DNA of 64,000 nucleotides from Desulfovibrio sp. UCD-KL4C. GTDB lineage: Bacteria > Desulfobacterota > Desulfovibrionia > Desulfovibrionales > Desulfovibrionaceae. The DNA lies in NCBI RefSeq assembly GCF_006210265.1, contig NZ_VCNC01000001.1, positions 816,843 through 880,842 on the forward strand. The letters are read 5' to 3'. The notes below the pieces were generated by a model. That model saw only the letters and a list, made by a program, of their open reading frames with translations, did not search any database and had not been told where the DNA came from. Made by a program: the position numbers and the translations under genes. Of the stretch, positions 1 through 9,013 are shown one piece after another (within the stretch, counting starts at the first letter, position 1; every line of letters starts with the position of its first letter).

Positions 1-1379
1 TTAGTTTTAGCAAGGCCTTCAGCTTTTTTGAGATGAAACAAAGCTTGTTTTTTATCTCTTCCATATAGTGCGGCGTAAGCAAGTTGCTCGTGCGCTCCAA
101 AGTAATCTCCTGATTCTCCCAGCGAGCGGCCCAGATGGTAAAGGATTTCTTGATCATGTGGGACCATTTCAGCTACTTTACGCATTGTGGGGATTGCTTG
201 TGCATAATCTTTACGCTCAGCCTGAATTCTTGCGATGAAAAATAAGGCCATCGCATCCGAAGGGTCACGTAAATAAGCTTCACGGAGTAGTGGGGATGCT
301 TTGTCCATTTTACCTATGGTGAAATAAAAGCGTCCAGTTTCTCGAAGGATCAAAGGCTCATTCGGGCATTCAGTGTTAGCTTGCAGGAACGCTGCTTCCG
401 CATCTTGGTCTTGCTTCATGCGGGAAAGAATTATGCCGAGGCCCAAATGATCAAGGCATGTTCTGTTGGCTTTTGGTATATTATTATAATGGGCCAGAGC
501 TACTTTAGGATCGGTTCTTCTCGCCCGGATAAGTGTTTGGACTTTATGAAACAGCGCATCATCATCGACTCTTTTAAAGAACTCAGGCGGCATTCTTACA
601 AAACGTTGCTTAAGATAGTCAATACGGTCGTTAAGTCCGGGGTGAGTGGAAAGATAAGTAGGGATATTGTTGTTACTTACATACCACTGACGTTGCTTCA
701 TTTCTTTAAAGCTGTTCACCATACTCGTTGGATTAAAGCCGGACGCGACTAGAAAATTCATGCCTAAATGATCAGCTTCCCTTTCATTTTGCTGAGTGTA
801 GCTTAGGTAAGCAGTTTGAGCCCCTGCCATGGAGCCCATTGATATGGCCTGTCCCAGTGAAGCTGTGTTCCCACCACCGGACATGCCAAGCATCATTCCT
901 GCTAAGGTACCTATCATACTGGCAATGTTAACCAGTTTCATCTTTTCCATACGTCTTGCCACGTGTCTTAAAGCAACGTGTCCAAGCTCATGACCTATAA
1001 CTGCAGCGAGTTCTGATTCATGTTTAAGATTGAGAATAAGGCCTGTGAAAATATAAATATAACCGCCTGGGATAGCGAAAGCATTCATTGAGTTATTATC
1101 AATGACCGCTGAGGTTATGGGAAAAGGTTGGGGCGGCATTGCGTGCGCAACTCTGGCGACAAGATTTTTAATATAGTTGTCAATCTGCGGATCGAGGACA
1201 ATAGACATTCTTTGGTGAATCATTTTGTCAAATTCTTTACCGAGTTTAATCTCATCAGACACGGTAAATTCACCGAACATGGAAGCCTCAGTAGCTTGAG
1301 GAGTCAACCACATAAACGAAAATAAAAATATCAAGATTACTGATATTCGGCGATGGAAATTTTTTCTTTTTGTACTCAT
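1..1379 (-). CDS. M48-family metalloprotease with TPR repeats (BepA-like), partial
   Basis: The frame is open from an ATG at 1379 to the window edge (459 codons), so the C-terminus is missing. A hydrophobic N-terminal segment after basic residues looks like a signal peptide, placing the protein in the periplasm. The zinc motif HELGH lies at about residues 130-134, and the third-ligand glutamate is in NEREAD near residue 201, both typical of M48 peptidases. From about residue 280 on the sequence is helical and TPR-like, as in the BepA/YfgC family, which degrades or assists folding of outer-membrane proteins such as LptD. It is transcribed toward the window start, away from the rho terminator. 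Identity as an M48-TPR protein is secure; the BepA role is inferred from domain order. Confidence 0.9.
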   Translation of the reverse strand, partial: MSTKRKNFHRRISVILIFLFSFMWLTPQATEASMFGEFTVSDEIKLGKEFDKMIHQRMSIVLDPQIDNYIKNLVARVAHAMPPQPFPITSAVIDNNSMNAFAIPGGYIYIFTGLILNLKHESELAAVIGHELGHVALRHVARRMEKMKLVNIASMIGTLAGMMLGMSGGGNTASLGQAISMGSMAGAQTAYLSYTQQNEREADHLGMNFLVASGFNPTSMVNSFKEMKQRQWYVSNNNIPTYLSTHPGLNDRIDYLKQRFVRMPPEFFKRVDDDALFHKVQTLIRARRTDPKVALAHYNNIPKANRTCLDHLGLGIILSRMKQDQDAEAAFLQANTECPNEPLILRETGRFYFTIGKMDKASPLLREAYLRDPSDAMALFFIARIQAERKDYAQAIPTMRKVAEMVPHDQEILYHLGRSLGESGDYFGAHEQLAYAALYGRDKKQALFHLKKAEGLAKT

Positions 1380-1432
1380 TGCTGGTAACAGTAAGTTTAG
1401 ATTTATGACTTGTAAAGTTTTCTGAAAATAAA

Positions 1433-1462
1433 AAGCCTCATGAGAAGTGTCTCATGAGGCTT
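1433..1462 (-). terminator. Rho-independent terminator of rho
   Basis: A perfect 13-bp stem (AAGCCTCATGAGA) closes a 4-nt loop. On the minus strand it is followed by a T-rich run, and it begins 28 bp after the rho stop codon. Confidence 0.85.
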
Positions 1463-1490
1463 AAATTTGATATTTAATGGGAGTAATAAA

Positions 1491-2771
1491 TTATTTGCCC
1501 ATCATTTCAAAGAAGTCTTCGTTCTTTTTTGTTCCCTTCATTTTATCGAGGAGAAATTCCATGGAATCAATGCTGTTCATAGGAGCAAGCAGTTTTCTGA
1601 GAATCCAGACCTTATTAAGAACTTCAGGTGAAAGAAGAAGTTCTTCTTTACGTGTTCCTGAACGGTTAATATCAATAGCAGGGAATACTCTCTTTTCTGC
1701 AAGTTTGCGGTCAAGATAGAGATCCATATTACCAGTTCCTTTGAATTCTTCAAAAATAACTTCATCCATTCTTGAGCCCGTATCTATCAAAGCTGTTGCA
1801 ATAATTGTCAGACTTCCGCCTTCTTCAATGTTACGCGCTGCTCCGAAAAATCTTTTAGGACGCTGCATTGCGTTCGCATCGAGACCACCGGAGAGGACTC
1901 TGCCGGAAGAAGGAGTTACTGCATTGTAAGCTCTGCCGAGGCGGGTGATTGAATCAAGAAGAATAACAACATCTCTCTTGCGTTCGACAAGACGTTTAGC
2001 TTTTTCGAGAACCATTTCAGTTACCTGAACATGGCGCTGTGGTGGCTCGTCAAAAGTAGAACTGACAACTTCAGCATTAACAGTTCTGGCCATATCTGTA
2101 ACTTCTTCAGGGCGCTCATCAATGAGGAGGACTATGAGGTCGACATCGGGATGATTGGCATTGATGGAGTTGGCAATATTTTGAAGCATCATTGTCTTCC
2201 CTGTGCGGGGAGGAGCAACAAGCAGGGCGCGCTGCCCGAGGCCGATTGGAGCTAAAATATCAATAACTCGTGAAGTGAAATTCTTAGGACCGTTTTCCAT
2301 GTTGAAACGGTTGTCTGGATAAACTGGAGTAAGGTTGTCGAATAGAACAAGATTTCTGGAATGTTCTGGTGGTTCTAAACCTATTTCATTGACTCGGAGT
2401 AGGGCAAAGTATCTTTCACCTTCTTTAGGAGGGCGAATCTGGCCGGAAATAATGTCACCCTTTCTTAAACCGAATCTCCTGATCTGAGATGGAGATACAT
2501 AAATATCATCCGGTCCGGGCATGTAGCTGTAAGTGGGGGATCGCAGGAAACCAAATCCATCGGGAAGGACTTCGAGAACGCCTTCACCGTAAATTTGTCC
2601 ATTTTGAGCTGCGCATCCTTGCAGCAGGCCGAATATTAATTCCTGCTTCCGCATACCGCTTGGGTTTTCAACTTTGAACTTGGTTGCCAGATCCATGAGA
2701 TCTGCCATGCTCTTTAGTTTTAATTCAGTCAGGTTCAAATTCAGATTGTTTGTTTTTTGTTCTTGGCCCAT
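1491..2771 (-). CDS. rho: Transcription termination factor Rho
   Basis: This is a 426-residue hexameric RNA-dependent ATPase that releases RNA polymerase at Rho-dependent terminators. The N-terminal SAP-like helices ([18 protein letters not shown]) and the cold-shock-like primary RNA-binding domain come first. The RecA-type core follows, with Walker A (APPRTGKT) near residue 185, Walker B ([12 protein letters not shown]) near 265, and the secondary-site loop region [15 protein letters not shown]. Length matches the E. coli protein (419 aa). The chosen ATG has no strong ribosome-binding site; an inverted repeat lies in its leader. It follows carD on the same strand across a 348-bp gap. Confidence 0.98.
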   Translation of the reverse strand: MGQEQKTNNLNLNLTELKLKSMADLMDLATKFKVENPSGMRKQELIFGLLQGCAAQNGQIYGEGVLEVLPDGFGFLRSPTYSYMPGPDDIYVSPSQIRRFGLRKGDIISGQIRPPKEGERYFALLRVNEIGLEPPEHSRNLVLFDNLTPVYPDNRFNMENGPKNFTSRVIDILAPIGLGQRALLVAPPRTGKTMMLQNIANSINANHPDVDLIVLLIDERPEEVTDMARTVNAEVVSSTFDEPPQRHVQVTEMVLEKAKRLVERKRDVVILLDSITRLGRAYNAVTPSSGRVLSGGLDANAMQRPKRFFGAARNIEEGGSLTIIATALIDTGSRMDEVIFEEFKGTGNMDLYLDRKLAEKRVFPAIDINRSGTRKEELLLSPEVLNKVWILRKLLAPMNSIDSMEFLLDKMKGTKKNEDFFEMMGK

Positions 2772-3119
2772 ATCTTGTGTTAACCGAGAGTTAGAAGTTA
2801 AAAATAAAAAAAACTTATTTAATAATTATTATCTAACGAGTGTGATACAGTTTAAAGTGTATCACGCACTCGTTAAAAAAATGCTTTTGATGATCGTAAG
2901 AACTGAGTGTATTGGATGTCCTAAAGTGAGAGGCGGCTTAAGTGCTAGTTGTTATAATTTATTAAAATATACTCAACTGACGCACGTTCCGTGCTGTGGC
3001 AACTATTTGAAGATTTGCTTAAAATAAGCGTGGTGTAAAAGCCATCAATCTTGCAAGCTGCAACTCATTAGGGCATTAACTGAAAGAAACGAATATGACA
3101 AGTCGTTTAGATTTATTTT
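2772..3119. other. carD-rho intergenic region
   Basis: This 348-bp stretch separates carD from rho. It is the rho leader on the minus strand and contains the inverted repeat at 2835-2874. No convincing gene or canonical promoter was found. A plus-strand open frame here overlaps rho and lacks a ribosome-binding site. Confidence 0.5.
2835..2874 (-). repeat. Imperfect inverted repeat in rho leader
   Basis: The arms AACGAGTG-TGATACA and TGTATCA-CG-CACTCGTT form a 15-bp stem with a 2-nt bulge and an 8-nt loop, about 64 bp upstream of the rho start. There is no proper T-tract on the minus side, so it may be an operator or leader structure rather than a simple terminator. rho is autoregulated by leader attenuation in E. 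coli, which makes such a role plausible but unproven. Confidence 0.5.
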
Positions 3120-3644
3120 TTAGGATTCATCTTCATTTTCTTCATTTTTTTCCAAAACATCGATGAATAAACTGTTGATTTCTTCTTTTACAGTCTCTTG
3201 ATCAAGTTCCAGTGCAAATGACAGTTCCATAGAAACAAGCCCCATAGCCTGTTCAAGAAGTCTGCGTTCTCCAAATGATAATTCTTTATCGCGGCCGATC
3301 AGGAATAGTTCCTTGAGAACATAGGCAACGTCTTGAAGATCTCCACTTTTGAGTTTTTCAGAGTATTCTCTGTAACGCCTGTTCCAGTTCTGTCCTGTAT
3401 ACCCGGTGAAGTCAGACCTGTCTTTAAGACATTCATATATTCCGAGGCCGTCTTCTCTACTACAGACTGATCTTAGCCCAACATTAATAGCATTAAAGAC
3501 TGGGACCATGAGAGTTACATTGTTGCTTAGAATGCGGACAATATAGAATTCGGCAGTTGATCCACTGACTTCTTGACTTTCAATACGTTCTACTTTGCCT
3601 ACTCCCTGTGAGGGATAGACAACAAGTTGATTTAACTCGAACAC
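3120..3644 (-). CDS. carD: CarD/CdnL-family transcriptional regulator
   Basis: This is a 174-residue protein with the N-terminal CarD/TRCF-type RNA-polymerase-interacting domain (LVVYPSQGVGKVERIE and a following beta strand-rich segment). The C-terminal helical region, including YREYSEKLKSGD, is that of the CarD DNA-binding part. Family members bind the RNAP beta subunit and stabilise open complexes at rRNA and other promoters. The start is a GTG preceded by AAGGAG at 6-nt spacing. It lies between pth and rho on the same strand, an arrangement common in Desulfovibrio relatives. The acidic tail (EKNEENEDES) is unremarkable. Confidence 0.93.
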   Translation of the reverse strand: MFELNQLVVYPSQGVGKVERIESQEVSGSTAEFYIVRILSNNVTLMVPVFNAINVGLRSVCSREDGLGIYECLKDRSDFTGYTGQNWNRRYREYSEKLKSGDLQDVAYVLKELFLIGRDKELSFGERRLLEQAMGLVSMELSFALELDQETVKEEINSLFIDVLEKNEENEDES

Positions 3645-3872
3645 ACATGGCTCCTTGGACTTACAAAAGAAATGGTTAGAAATGCTTATATGGTCGTCGT
3701 TTATAGTAATTCTAGATTAAAATCGGCGCTTTCAATCATTTCAGTATTGACGAATAACAGGTTTGTCGGCGTCCTTTATACATTTCTTTTGGATCCCAGA
3801 TTTTGAGGTATGCTTATCTGGGGAATGTTTTCGAAAGAATACTATAACCGAAATGAGTTAAAGAGTCTATTA

Positions 3873-4484
3873 TCAGATTGAGCTTTCATCTGGATTGAAG
3901 GTGTGCATAAATTGTGTAGCCGGACCCTGACCGCGTCTGAAAAACAAGTCCAGACCTTTAATAACTGCTTCGATCATCTGCTCAACTGTTTTAAGATCTT
4001 TTTTACTGAACTCTTCCAGTACGTAATCTTTTACTTGTGATGAAAATTCTGGTCTTCCTATTCCTATTCGTACTCTCAGGAAATCTGCTGAGTTCATCAC
4101 ATCCTGAATGGACTGAAGACCTCTGTGCCCGTTATTCCCACCACCACGTTTAAACTTCATTTTTCCTTGTGGAAGATCAAGTTCGTCGTGAATAACGATT
4201 ACATTTTTTACAGATATTGAAAATTTTCCGCAAACAGCTGCGACTGCATTTCCGCTAAGATTCATATACGTAAGCGGTTTTGTTACGAGAATATTGCTGC
4301 CGGCAATGTTTAAGCTGAAAAGCTCGAAATTGCCGGAAGACCCGATATTTTTGTATTTCATACTTTTTCTGGATGCAGCCAGCTCCGCCAGTGCGTCAGC
4401 GGTCATAAAACCTACATTGTGTCTGGTTGCGGCATACTCAGCCCCTGGATTTCCAAGCCCTGCGATAAGTGCTTTGTATTCCAT
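3873..4484 (-). CDS. pth: Peptidyl-tRNA hydrolase
   Basis: This is a 203-residue enzyme that recycles peptidyl-tRNAs released from stalled ribosomes by cleaving the ester bond. The signature GLGNPGAEYAATRHNVGF includes the catalytic histidine (about residue 22). Family segments for substrate binding follow (KPLTYMNLSG, HDELDLP and FKRGGGNNGHRGL). The ATG is preceded by AAAGGA at 9-nt spacing. It follows rplY across a strong terminator, so it probably has its own promoter between 4484 and 4542 or is reached by read-through. Confidence 0.97.
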   Translation of the reverse strand: MEYKALIAGLGNPGAEYAATRHNVGFMTADALAELAASRKSMKYKNIGSSGNFELFSLNIAGSNILVTKPLTYMNLSGNAVAAVCGKFSISVKNVIVIHDELDLPQGKMKFKRGGGNNGHRGLQSIQDVMNSADFLRVRIGIGRPEFSSQVKDYVLEEFSKKDLKTVEQMIEAVIKGLDLFFRRGQGPATQFMHTFNPDESSI

Positions 4485-4541
4485 TTGGTTTAATCCTTTA
4501 AAAAAGTAGTAACAAAAAATAGATCACTTTAAAAAAGAAAA

Positions 4542-4561
4542 GGCCCCGGAACTCCGGGGCC
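4542..4561 (-). terminator. Rho-independent terminator after rplY
   Basis: An 8-bp all-G/C stem GGCCCCGG/CCGGGGCC has a 4-nt loop. On the minus strand it is followed by TTTTCTTTTTT. It sits in the 102-bp gap between the rplY stop and the pth start. Confidence 0.88.
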
Positions 4562-4586
4562 CTCAGAAATCAACAAATATAAATGA

Positions 4587-5192
4587 CTAGCTAGCTGCAG
4601 GTTCAGCTTCAGTAGAAGCCTCATCTTCATCAGTAATTTTTCTGCCGGATGCACAACGAACAAGAGCGAAGTTGCTATCGTAATTGACGGTTGCTCCACC
4701 TTCAAGTTTAACATCTTCAACAAAAACAGTTTCGTTAACTTTCATGCCGTCAATGTTTACAACTATTTCAGCAGGAAGGTTAGCAGCTGTACATGAAACT
4801 TCAAGAACGTCGCGATATTTAGTCATAACACCACCGAGTTTTACACCGGGTGCTGTTCCTTCCATAACAACAGGGACTTTTACTTTCAAAGGTTTGTCAG
4901 CAGCGACACCTAAGAAGTCAATATGATTAATGCGAGGACGAACTGGGTCCATTTCTGCTTTCCAAATTAATGTATCGTATGATTTGCCATCAACTTCGAG
5001 ACTGAAAATACGAGTTGTGCCGATTGAACGGTACATCTTTGTGAATTCAATTTCTTTAACAGCTAAAATCATGTGCGCGCCATCCTGTGAATAAAATACA
5101 GCAGGAATCATTCCGGTGTTACGGAGCTGACGGTTAGCACATTTACCAGTTTTCTCGCGCTTTGAAGCTACGAAAGTTACTTTTTCTGACAT
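4587..5192 (-). CDS. rplY: Ribosomal protein bL25, long Ctc form
   Basis: This is a 201-residue 5S-rRNA-binding protein of the large subunit in the Ctc form. The N-terminal L25 domain (residues 1-95, with KREKTGKCANRQLRNTGMIPAVFY and NHIDFLGV) is followed by the C-terminal TL5 beta domain and an acidic tail rich in Glu and Ala. A good ribosome-binding site (AAGGAG) precedes the start. It is immediately downstream of prs, the usual prs-rplY-pth order of many bacteria, and is probably co-transcribed with prs. Confidence 0.96.
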   Translation of the reverse strand: MSEKVTFVASKREKTGKCANRQLRNTGMIPAVFYSQDGAHMILAVKEIEFTKMYRSIGTTRIFSLEVDGKSYDTLIWKAEMDPVRPRINHIDFLGVAADKPLKVKVPVVMEGTAPGVKLGGVMTKYRDVLEVSCTAANLPAEIVVNIDGMKVNETVFVEDVKLEGGATVNYDSNFALVRCASGRKITDEDEASTEAEPAAS

Positions 5193-5258
5193 TATATCTC
5201 CTTAAGGTTAACCTGCTGCCGCTCAAAAATAGACCGACAGAGGGTGGGAATAGGCTTT

Positions 5259-6197
5259 TTAAACGAAGAGAACGCTGACCGAAGATTCGGTGTGAACGTT
5301 ATGAATGCATTTGGCAAGTAGTCCTGCTACTGACAGTACTTTTATCTTACCGCATTTAAGCTTCTCTTCTGGGACAGGCAGTGTGTTAGTTACTATTACC
5401 TCGGAAAAAGGTGCAGCACAAAGTCTGTCGATTGCAGGTCCGGAAAGAACTGGATGTGTAGCGCAGGCTATTACTTCCTTAGCTCCATGTTCCATCAGTA
5501 CTTTTGCGGCCTGACATATAGTTCCTGCTGTGTCGATCATGTCATCCATAACGACGCAGGTTTTTCCTGAGACTTCTCCAATTACGTTCATTGCCTGTGC
5601 TTGGTTAGGTGCATCACGACGTTTGTCGACGATTGCAAGTCCTGCTCCGAGGCGTTTTGCGTAAGCTCTGGCACGTTCGGTTCCTCCTGCATCAGGGGAA
5701 ACCATAACCATGTCATCTTTGCGATGGCGTAATTCTTCAAGAAGAATAGGGGCAGCGTAAATATTATCAACAGGAAGGTTGAAAAATCCCTGAATCTGAC
5801 CTGCATGCAAGTCGATTGTGATCATACGCTGCATACCGGCTACAGTCAAAAAGTCTGCAACAAGTTTTGCACTGATAGGAGCACGTGGAGAAACTTTTCT
5901 ATCCTGTCTTGCATAACCGTAGTAAGGAATAACAGCAGTAATTCTGCGTGCACTTGCGCGTTTTAACGCATCAAGCATGAGGCATAATTCCATGAAATTA
6001 AAGTTGACAGGATTGCATGTGGGCTGAACAACGAAGACGTCACAACCGCGTACATTGTCCTGAATTTCAATGCGAATTTCTCCGTCGCTGAACATTTCGC
6101 GCAGGCATGGAGTAAGACGGCTGCCGAGATGGTCACAGATTGCTTCTGAAAGCGCCGGATTCGCGGAGCCGCTGATAATTTTGAGTTCACCGTTCAT
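5259..6197 (-). CDS. prs: Ribose-phosphate pyrophosphokinase
   Basis: This enzyme makes PRPP from ribose-5-phosphate and ATP for nucleotide, His and Trp synthesis. Using the ATG at 6197 (ribosome-binding site GGTGGAG just upstream) gives 312 residues, the normal class I length. The frame stays open into the tRNA gene upstream, but that extension is not coding. Motifs include the flexible loop [10 protein letters not shown], the metal-binding [11 protein letters not shown] and the PRPP loop [12 protein letters not shown]. It lies 40 bp downstream of tRNA-Gln and is probably co-transcribed with ispE and the tRNA. Confidence 0.97.
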   Translation of the reverse strand: MNGELKIISGSANPALSEAICDHLGSRLTPCLREMFSDGEIRIEIQDNVRGCDVFVVQPTCNPVNFNFMELCLMLDALKRASARRITAVIPYYGYARQDRKVSPRAPISAKLVADFLTVAGMQRMITIDLHAGQIQGFFNLPVDNIYAAPILLEELRHRKDDMVMVSPDAGGTERARAYAKRLGAGLAIVDKRRDAPNQAQAMNVIGEVSGKTCVVMDDMIDTAGTICQAAKVLMEHGAKEVIACATHPVLSGPAIDRLCAAPFSEVIVTNTLPVPEEKLKCGKIKVLSVAGLLAKCIHNVHTESSVSVLFV

Positions 6198-6237
6198 GGG
6201 ATTCTCCACCTTGGCCTCTCGGGGAAGGGAGTAAATT

Positions 6238-6313
6238 TGGCTGGGATGGCAGGACTTGAACCTGCGAGTGACGGAATCAAAATCCGTTGCCTTACCAACT
6301 TGGCGACACCCCA
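6238..6313 (-). tRNA. tRNA-Gln (anticodon UUG)
   Basis: This is a 76-nt cloverleaf on the minus strand. The acceptor stem TGGGGTG pairs with CATCCCA (one G-U), the anticodon loop reads TTTTGAT with anticodon TTG, the T loop is GTTCAAGTC, and the 3' CCA is encoded. It lies 31 bp downstream of ispE and 40 bp upstream of prs on the same strand, so it may be processed from an ispE-tRNA-prs transcript. Confidence 0.95.
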
Positions 6314-6344
6314 GCACTGATTATGTAGAAATTCGGACTAGTGC

Positions 6345-7235
6345 TTAAGAAAAAGAATGAATAACAGAAGGTACATTATCAGCTTTTAGTTCGGAAGAAA
6401 CTTTTTGAGCTAACTTTTTATCTTTAAAAAAAGATATGATGCTTGCTCCACTTCCGCTCATCACTGCTCCGTTTGCTCCGCTTTTAAGCAAAAACTCCTT
6501 AGTTTTTCTTATTACAGAAAACTCAGGAAGAACAACTTGCTCAAAATCGTTAAACAAAGTTACCCTCGTTTTGGAGGACGCTTTATTATTACTACTGCCG
6601 GATGTTGTCAAGTAAAATGAATTTATTTTTTGTAAATTTTCAGTTCGAACAACAGAGCTCCAAGCTTTGTAAGCCCATGCTGTGTTTACATGTACATCCG
6701 GACAGACAAGTAATGCAGTAAGGCCTGAAATGTCAACTTCACAAGGGGTGAGAATCTCACCGATCCCTTTTGCCCATGCAGGGCCTTCCAGTAGGAAAAA
6801 AGGTACATCGGCTCCGAGACCCGCAGCAAGTTGGTTTAGTTTGTCATGGGTTAGACTCGGACTTTGCGGATGACTGTTCAGAAAACGCAGCATTGTAGCA
6901 GCATCAGAACTTCCGCCTCCAAGGCCCGCGCCTGTGGGAGTTTTTTTGGTTAATTCTATATGCAGTCCCGGTCTGAAACCAGTAGCCTCTGCATACTTAT
7001 CCCATGCTTTATATATGAGGTTGTCTTCCGCAGGAAGGTCAAAGTCTTTACAGTGAATTGAACAGCCTTCAGCCTTTTCAGTTATTGCAAGCGTATCTGC
7101 AAGTGCAGGAAAAGGAAGAAAAAGGGTATCCAGCTCATGATAGCCATCTTCTCTTTTTCCGACAATTTTGAGGTAAAGGTTCACCTTTGCTGGCGCTGTA
7201 AGAATTGTTGCTGTCTTGTTCATGGACTGCTTCAT
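6345..7235 (-). CDS. ispE: 4-diphosphocytidyl-2-C-methyl-D-erythritol kinase
   Basis: This GHMP-family kinase phosphorylates CDP-methylerythritol in the MEP isoprenoid pathway. It has 296 residues, slightly longer than typical. Seen motifs are PAKVNLYLKIVGKREDGYHE at the N-terminus, the ATP-binding PTGAGLGGGSSDAA at about residues 100-113, and a C-terminal GHMP segment MSGSGASIISFF. Two starts are possible: the ATG at 7235, or the ATG five codons later at 7220, which is better spaced from AAGGT. It heads the ispE / tRNA-Gln / prs / rplY gene string. Confidence 0.96.
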   Translation of the reverse strand: MKQSMNKTATILTAPAKVNLYLKIVGKREDGYHELDTLFLPFPALADTLAITEKAEGCSIHCKDFDLPAEDNLIYKAWDKYAEATGFRPGLHIELTKKTPTGAGLGGGSSDAATMLRFLNSHPQSPSLTHDKLNQLAAGLGADVPFFLLEGPAWAKGIGEILTPCEVDISGLTALLVCPDVHVNTAWAYKAWSSVVRTENLQKINSFYLTTSGSSNNKASSKTRVTLFNDFEQVVLPEFSVIRKTKEFLLKSGANGAVMSGSGASIISFFKDKKLAQKVSSELKADNVPSVIHSFS

Positions 7236-7334
7236 ACCTTAAACTTTTTAATGAAGGAAGTACCAAATATACTGATTTTTAAAATGAGTAACTTTAAACT
7301 TATAAAGAAATATTTTGTAGTTAAAGGAAATAAA

Positions 7335-7366
7335 AAATGGGGCACAGCTTATGCTGCGCCCCATTT
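7335..7366 (-). terminator. Rho-independent terminator of the DegP gene
   Basis: The arms AAATGGGGC and GCCCCATTT plus CAGC/GCTG enclose a TTAT loop with one internal mismatch. On the minus strand it ends in a T run. It lies 40 bp past the protease stop codon. Confidence 0.82.
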
Positions 7367-7406
7367 GGTTTAGATGATCAATTATTATAACTTGGTCTGG
7401 AGTAGT

Positions 7407-8861
7407 CTACTTTTGTTTATCAAGCTCAATAGTGCGGAATATATTACCGCCTTGTCTTTTAATCAGCAGCATAACAAGTCCGCGTTTTTTACCTTCGGTG
7501 TTTATAATCTTGCGTAGCTGGGCCAGCGTGTTTACCGGGTGCTGATTAGCTTCAAGTATAACGTCACCTACTGCAATAGCGGCGTTTTCTGCAGGAGTTC
7601 CTTGCTTAACTTCGAGTACAAGCAATCCTTTCGGCTTATCTAAGTCTAAAGTTTTTGCTTCTGCATCTCTATTAATTCTGCGGACTACAATTCCAAGTTG
7701 ATCGATTGTTTCTTCTTTTGTTTTTGGTGCAAACTTTTTAGCTGAAACAACGGTTTTTCCTTTTCTTTCACCAAGGGTGATAGTCAGATTGCGTGTAGCC
7801 CCTTTGCGCCATACTTGCGTGACAATTTTTTTGCCCGGAAGAAGAGCTGCAACGGTCCGTAGCAGGTCGTTAGTGTTATCTATTTTCGAACCGTCAATTT
7901 CAAGGATGACATCACCTACTTTCATGCCGCCTTTTGCTGCAGGATCTCCGGCAGTAACAGAGCTGACTAGCGCACCAGTCTTACCGGGAAGTCCAAGGGC
8001 TTTAGCTGTGTTTTCATCGGCATCCTGTATCGTTACGCCGAGCCAGCCTCTACTTACCTTATGATCAGTCTTAAGTTGGTTGATAACATTTTTAGCCATA
8101 TTACTTGGGATAGCAAAACCGATTCCCTGACCACTGGCAATAATAGCGGTATTGATACCGACAACCTGTCCGTTCATATCAATGAGAGGTCCGCCGCTGT
8201 TACCGGGGTTGATGCTGGCATCAGTCTGGATGAAGTTGTCAAAAGGGCCGGCTCCGATAATGCGGCCTTTAGCACTTATTATCCCTTGAGTTACAGTATG
8301 TCCAAGTCCGAATGGATTACCTATGGCAAGAACCCATTCGCCAACCTGTGAATGTTGGGAGTCACCAAATGTTAGGAATGGCAATTTTTTGCTAGGTTCA
8401 ATTTTGAGTAGAGCAAGGTCAGTTTCTTTATCAAGGCCGATCAGTTTTGCCGGGTAATCGCGACCGTCATTACGGAGTTTTACTTTGATTTCATCCGCTG
8501 AAGCAACAACATGGTTGTTTGTGACAATGTAACCGTCAGCAGAAATTATAAATCCGGAACCTAACGATCCCTGTTTTTGCTTATGTTTAGGTCCATTATT
8601 GCCTCTGAATCTTTCATCAAATTGTTTAAAAAAGTCTTCAAAAGGATTATTTCCACCTCTATTGTCCCCATGGAATTTAAATAAATCCTGCATAGAGTTT
8701 CCGTCTATTTCAACTGTTTTAACTGTGTTGATGTTAACAACAGCCGGACCACATTTTTTTGCTAGATTAACGAAAGATGGAAGCCCTTTTGCAACAGCTG
8801 ATATGGGCAACACCAGTATTGTGACAAGAGTGAAAATACCTAAAATACGCTTTGAATTCAT
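7407..8861 (-). CDS. DegP/HtrA (Do-type) periplasmic serine endoprotease
   Basis: This is a 484-residue periplasmic quality-control protease and chaperone. It has a signal peptide (residues 1-25, ending AVAKG) and a trypsin-like domain with catalytic His117 (TNNHV), Asp148 (ETDLALL) and Ser222 (NPGNSGGP). Two PDZ domains follow at about 270-365 and 385-480. The start has an AGGAGG ribosome-binding site. A promoter-like pair and a G/C-rich hairpin lie upstream. Length and domain order equal E. coli DegP/DegQ; the sequence alone does not decide which. Confidence 0.96.
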   Translation of the reverse strand: MNSKRILGIFTLVTILVLPISAVAKGLPSFVNLAKKCGPAVVNINTVKTVEIDGNSMQDLFKFHGDNRGGNNPFEDFFKQFDERFRGNNGPKHKQKQGSLGSGFIISADGYIVTNNHVVASADEIKVKLRNDGRDYPAKLIGLDKETDLALLKIEPSKKLPFLTFGDSQHSQVGEWVLAIGNPFGLGHTVTQGIISAKGRIIGAGPFDNFIQTDASINPGNSGGPLIDMNGQVVGINTAIIASGQGIGFAIPSNMAKNVINQLKTDHKVSRGWLGVTIQDADENTAKALGLPGKTGALVSSVTAGDPAAKGGMKVGDVILEIDGSKIDNTNDLLRTVAALLPGKKIVTQVWRKGATRNLTITLGERKGKTVVSAKKFAPKTKEETIDQLGIVVRRINRDAEAKTLDLDKPKGLLVLEVKQGTPAENAAIAVGDVILEANQHPVNTLAQLRKIINTEGKKRGLVMLLIKRQGGNIFRTIELDKQK

Positions 8862-8876
8862 GTAACCTCCTCTGTA

Positions 8877-8903
8877 GCCACCGGGAAAACGGGGGGCGGT
8901 GGC
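8877..8903 (-). promoter_or_regulatory. Leader hairpin upstream of the DegP ribosome-binding site
   Basis: Seven-base arms GCCACCG/CGGTGGC flank a C-rich (minus strand) loop immediately 5' of the AGGAGG of the protease gene. It could affect translation initiation; no T-tract supports termination. Confidence 0.35.
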
Positions 8904-8912
8904 AATGTAAAA

Positions 8913-8940
8913 ATTATAGGTCTATTTGAACAAAAGTAAA
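8913..8940 (-). promoter_or_regulatory. Possible sigma-70 promoter of the DegP gene
   Basis: On the minus strand TTTACT and a perfect TATAAT are separated by 16 bp. They lie about 50 bp upstream of the start codon. Confidence 0.4.
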
Positions 8941-9013
8941 TAGGTTAAGATAAATTGTCTTGCAGTTGTTTAAAAATGTTTATCTCTGTATTTAATTATG
9001 TACAGGAGAGAAG

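Noticed and set aside
2674-3027. 117-codon plus-strand frame across the rho 5' end
   Set aside because: Overlaps rho on the opposite strand, lacks a ribosome-binding site and shows no domain; its cysteine-rich end is fortuitous.
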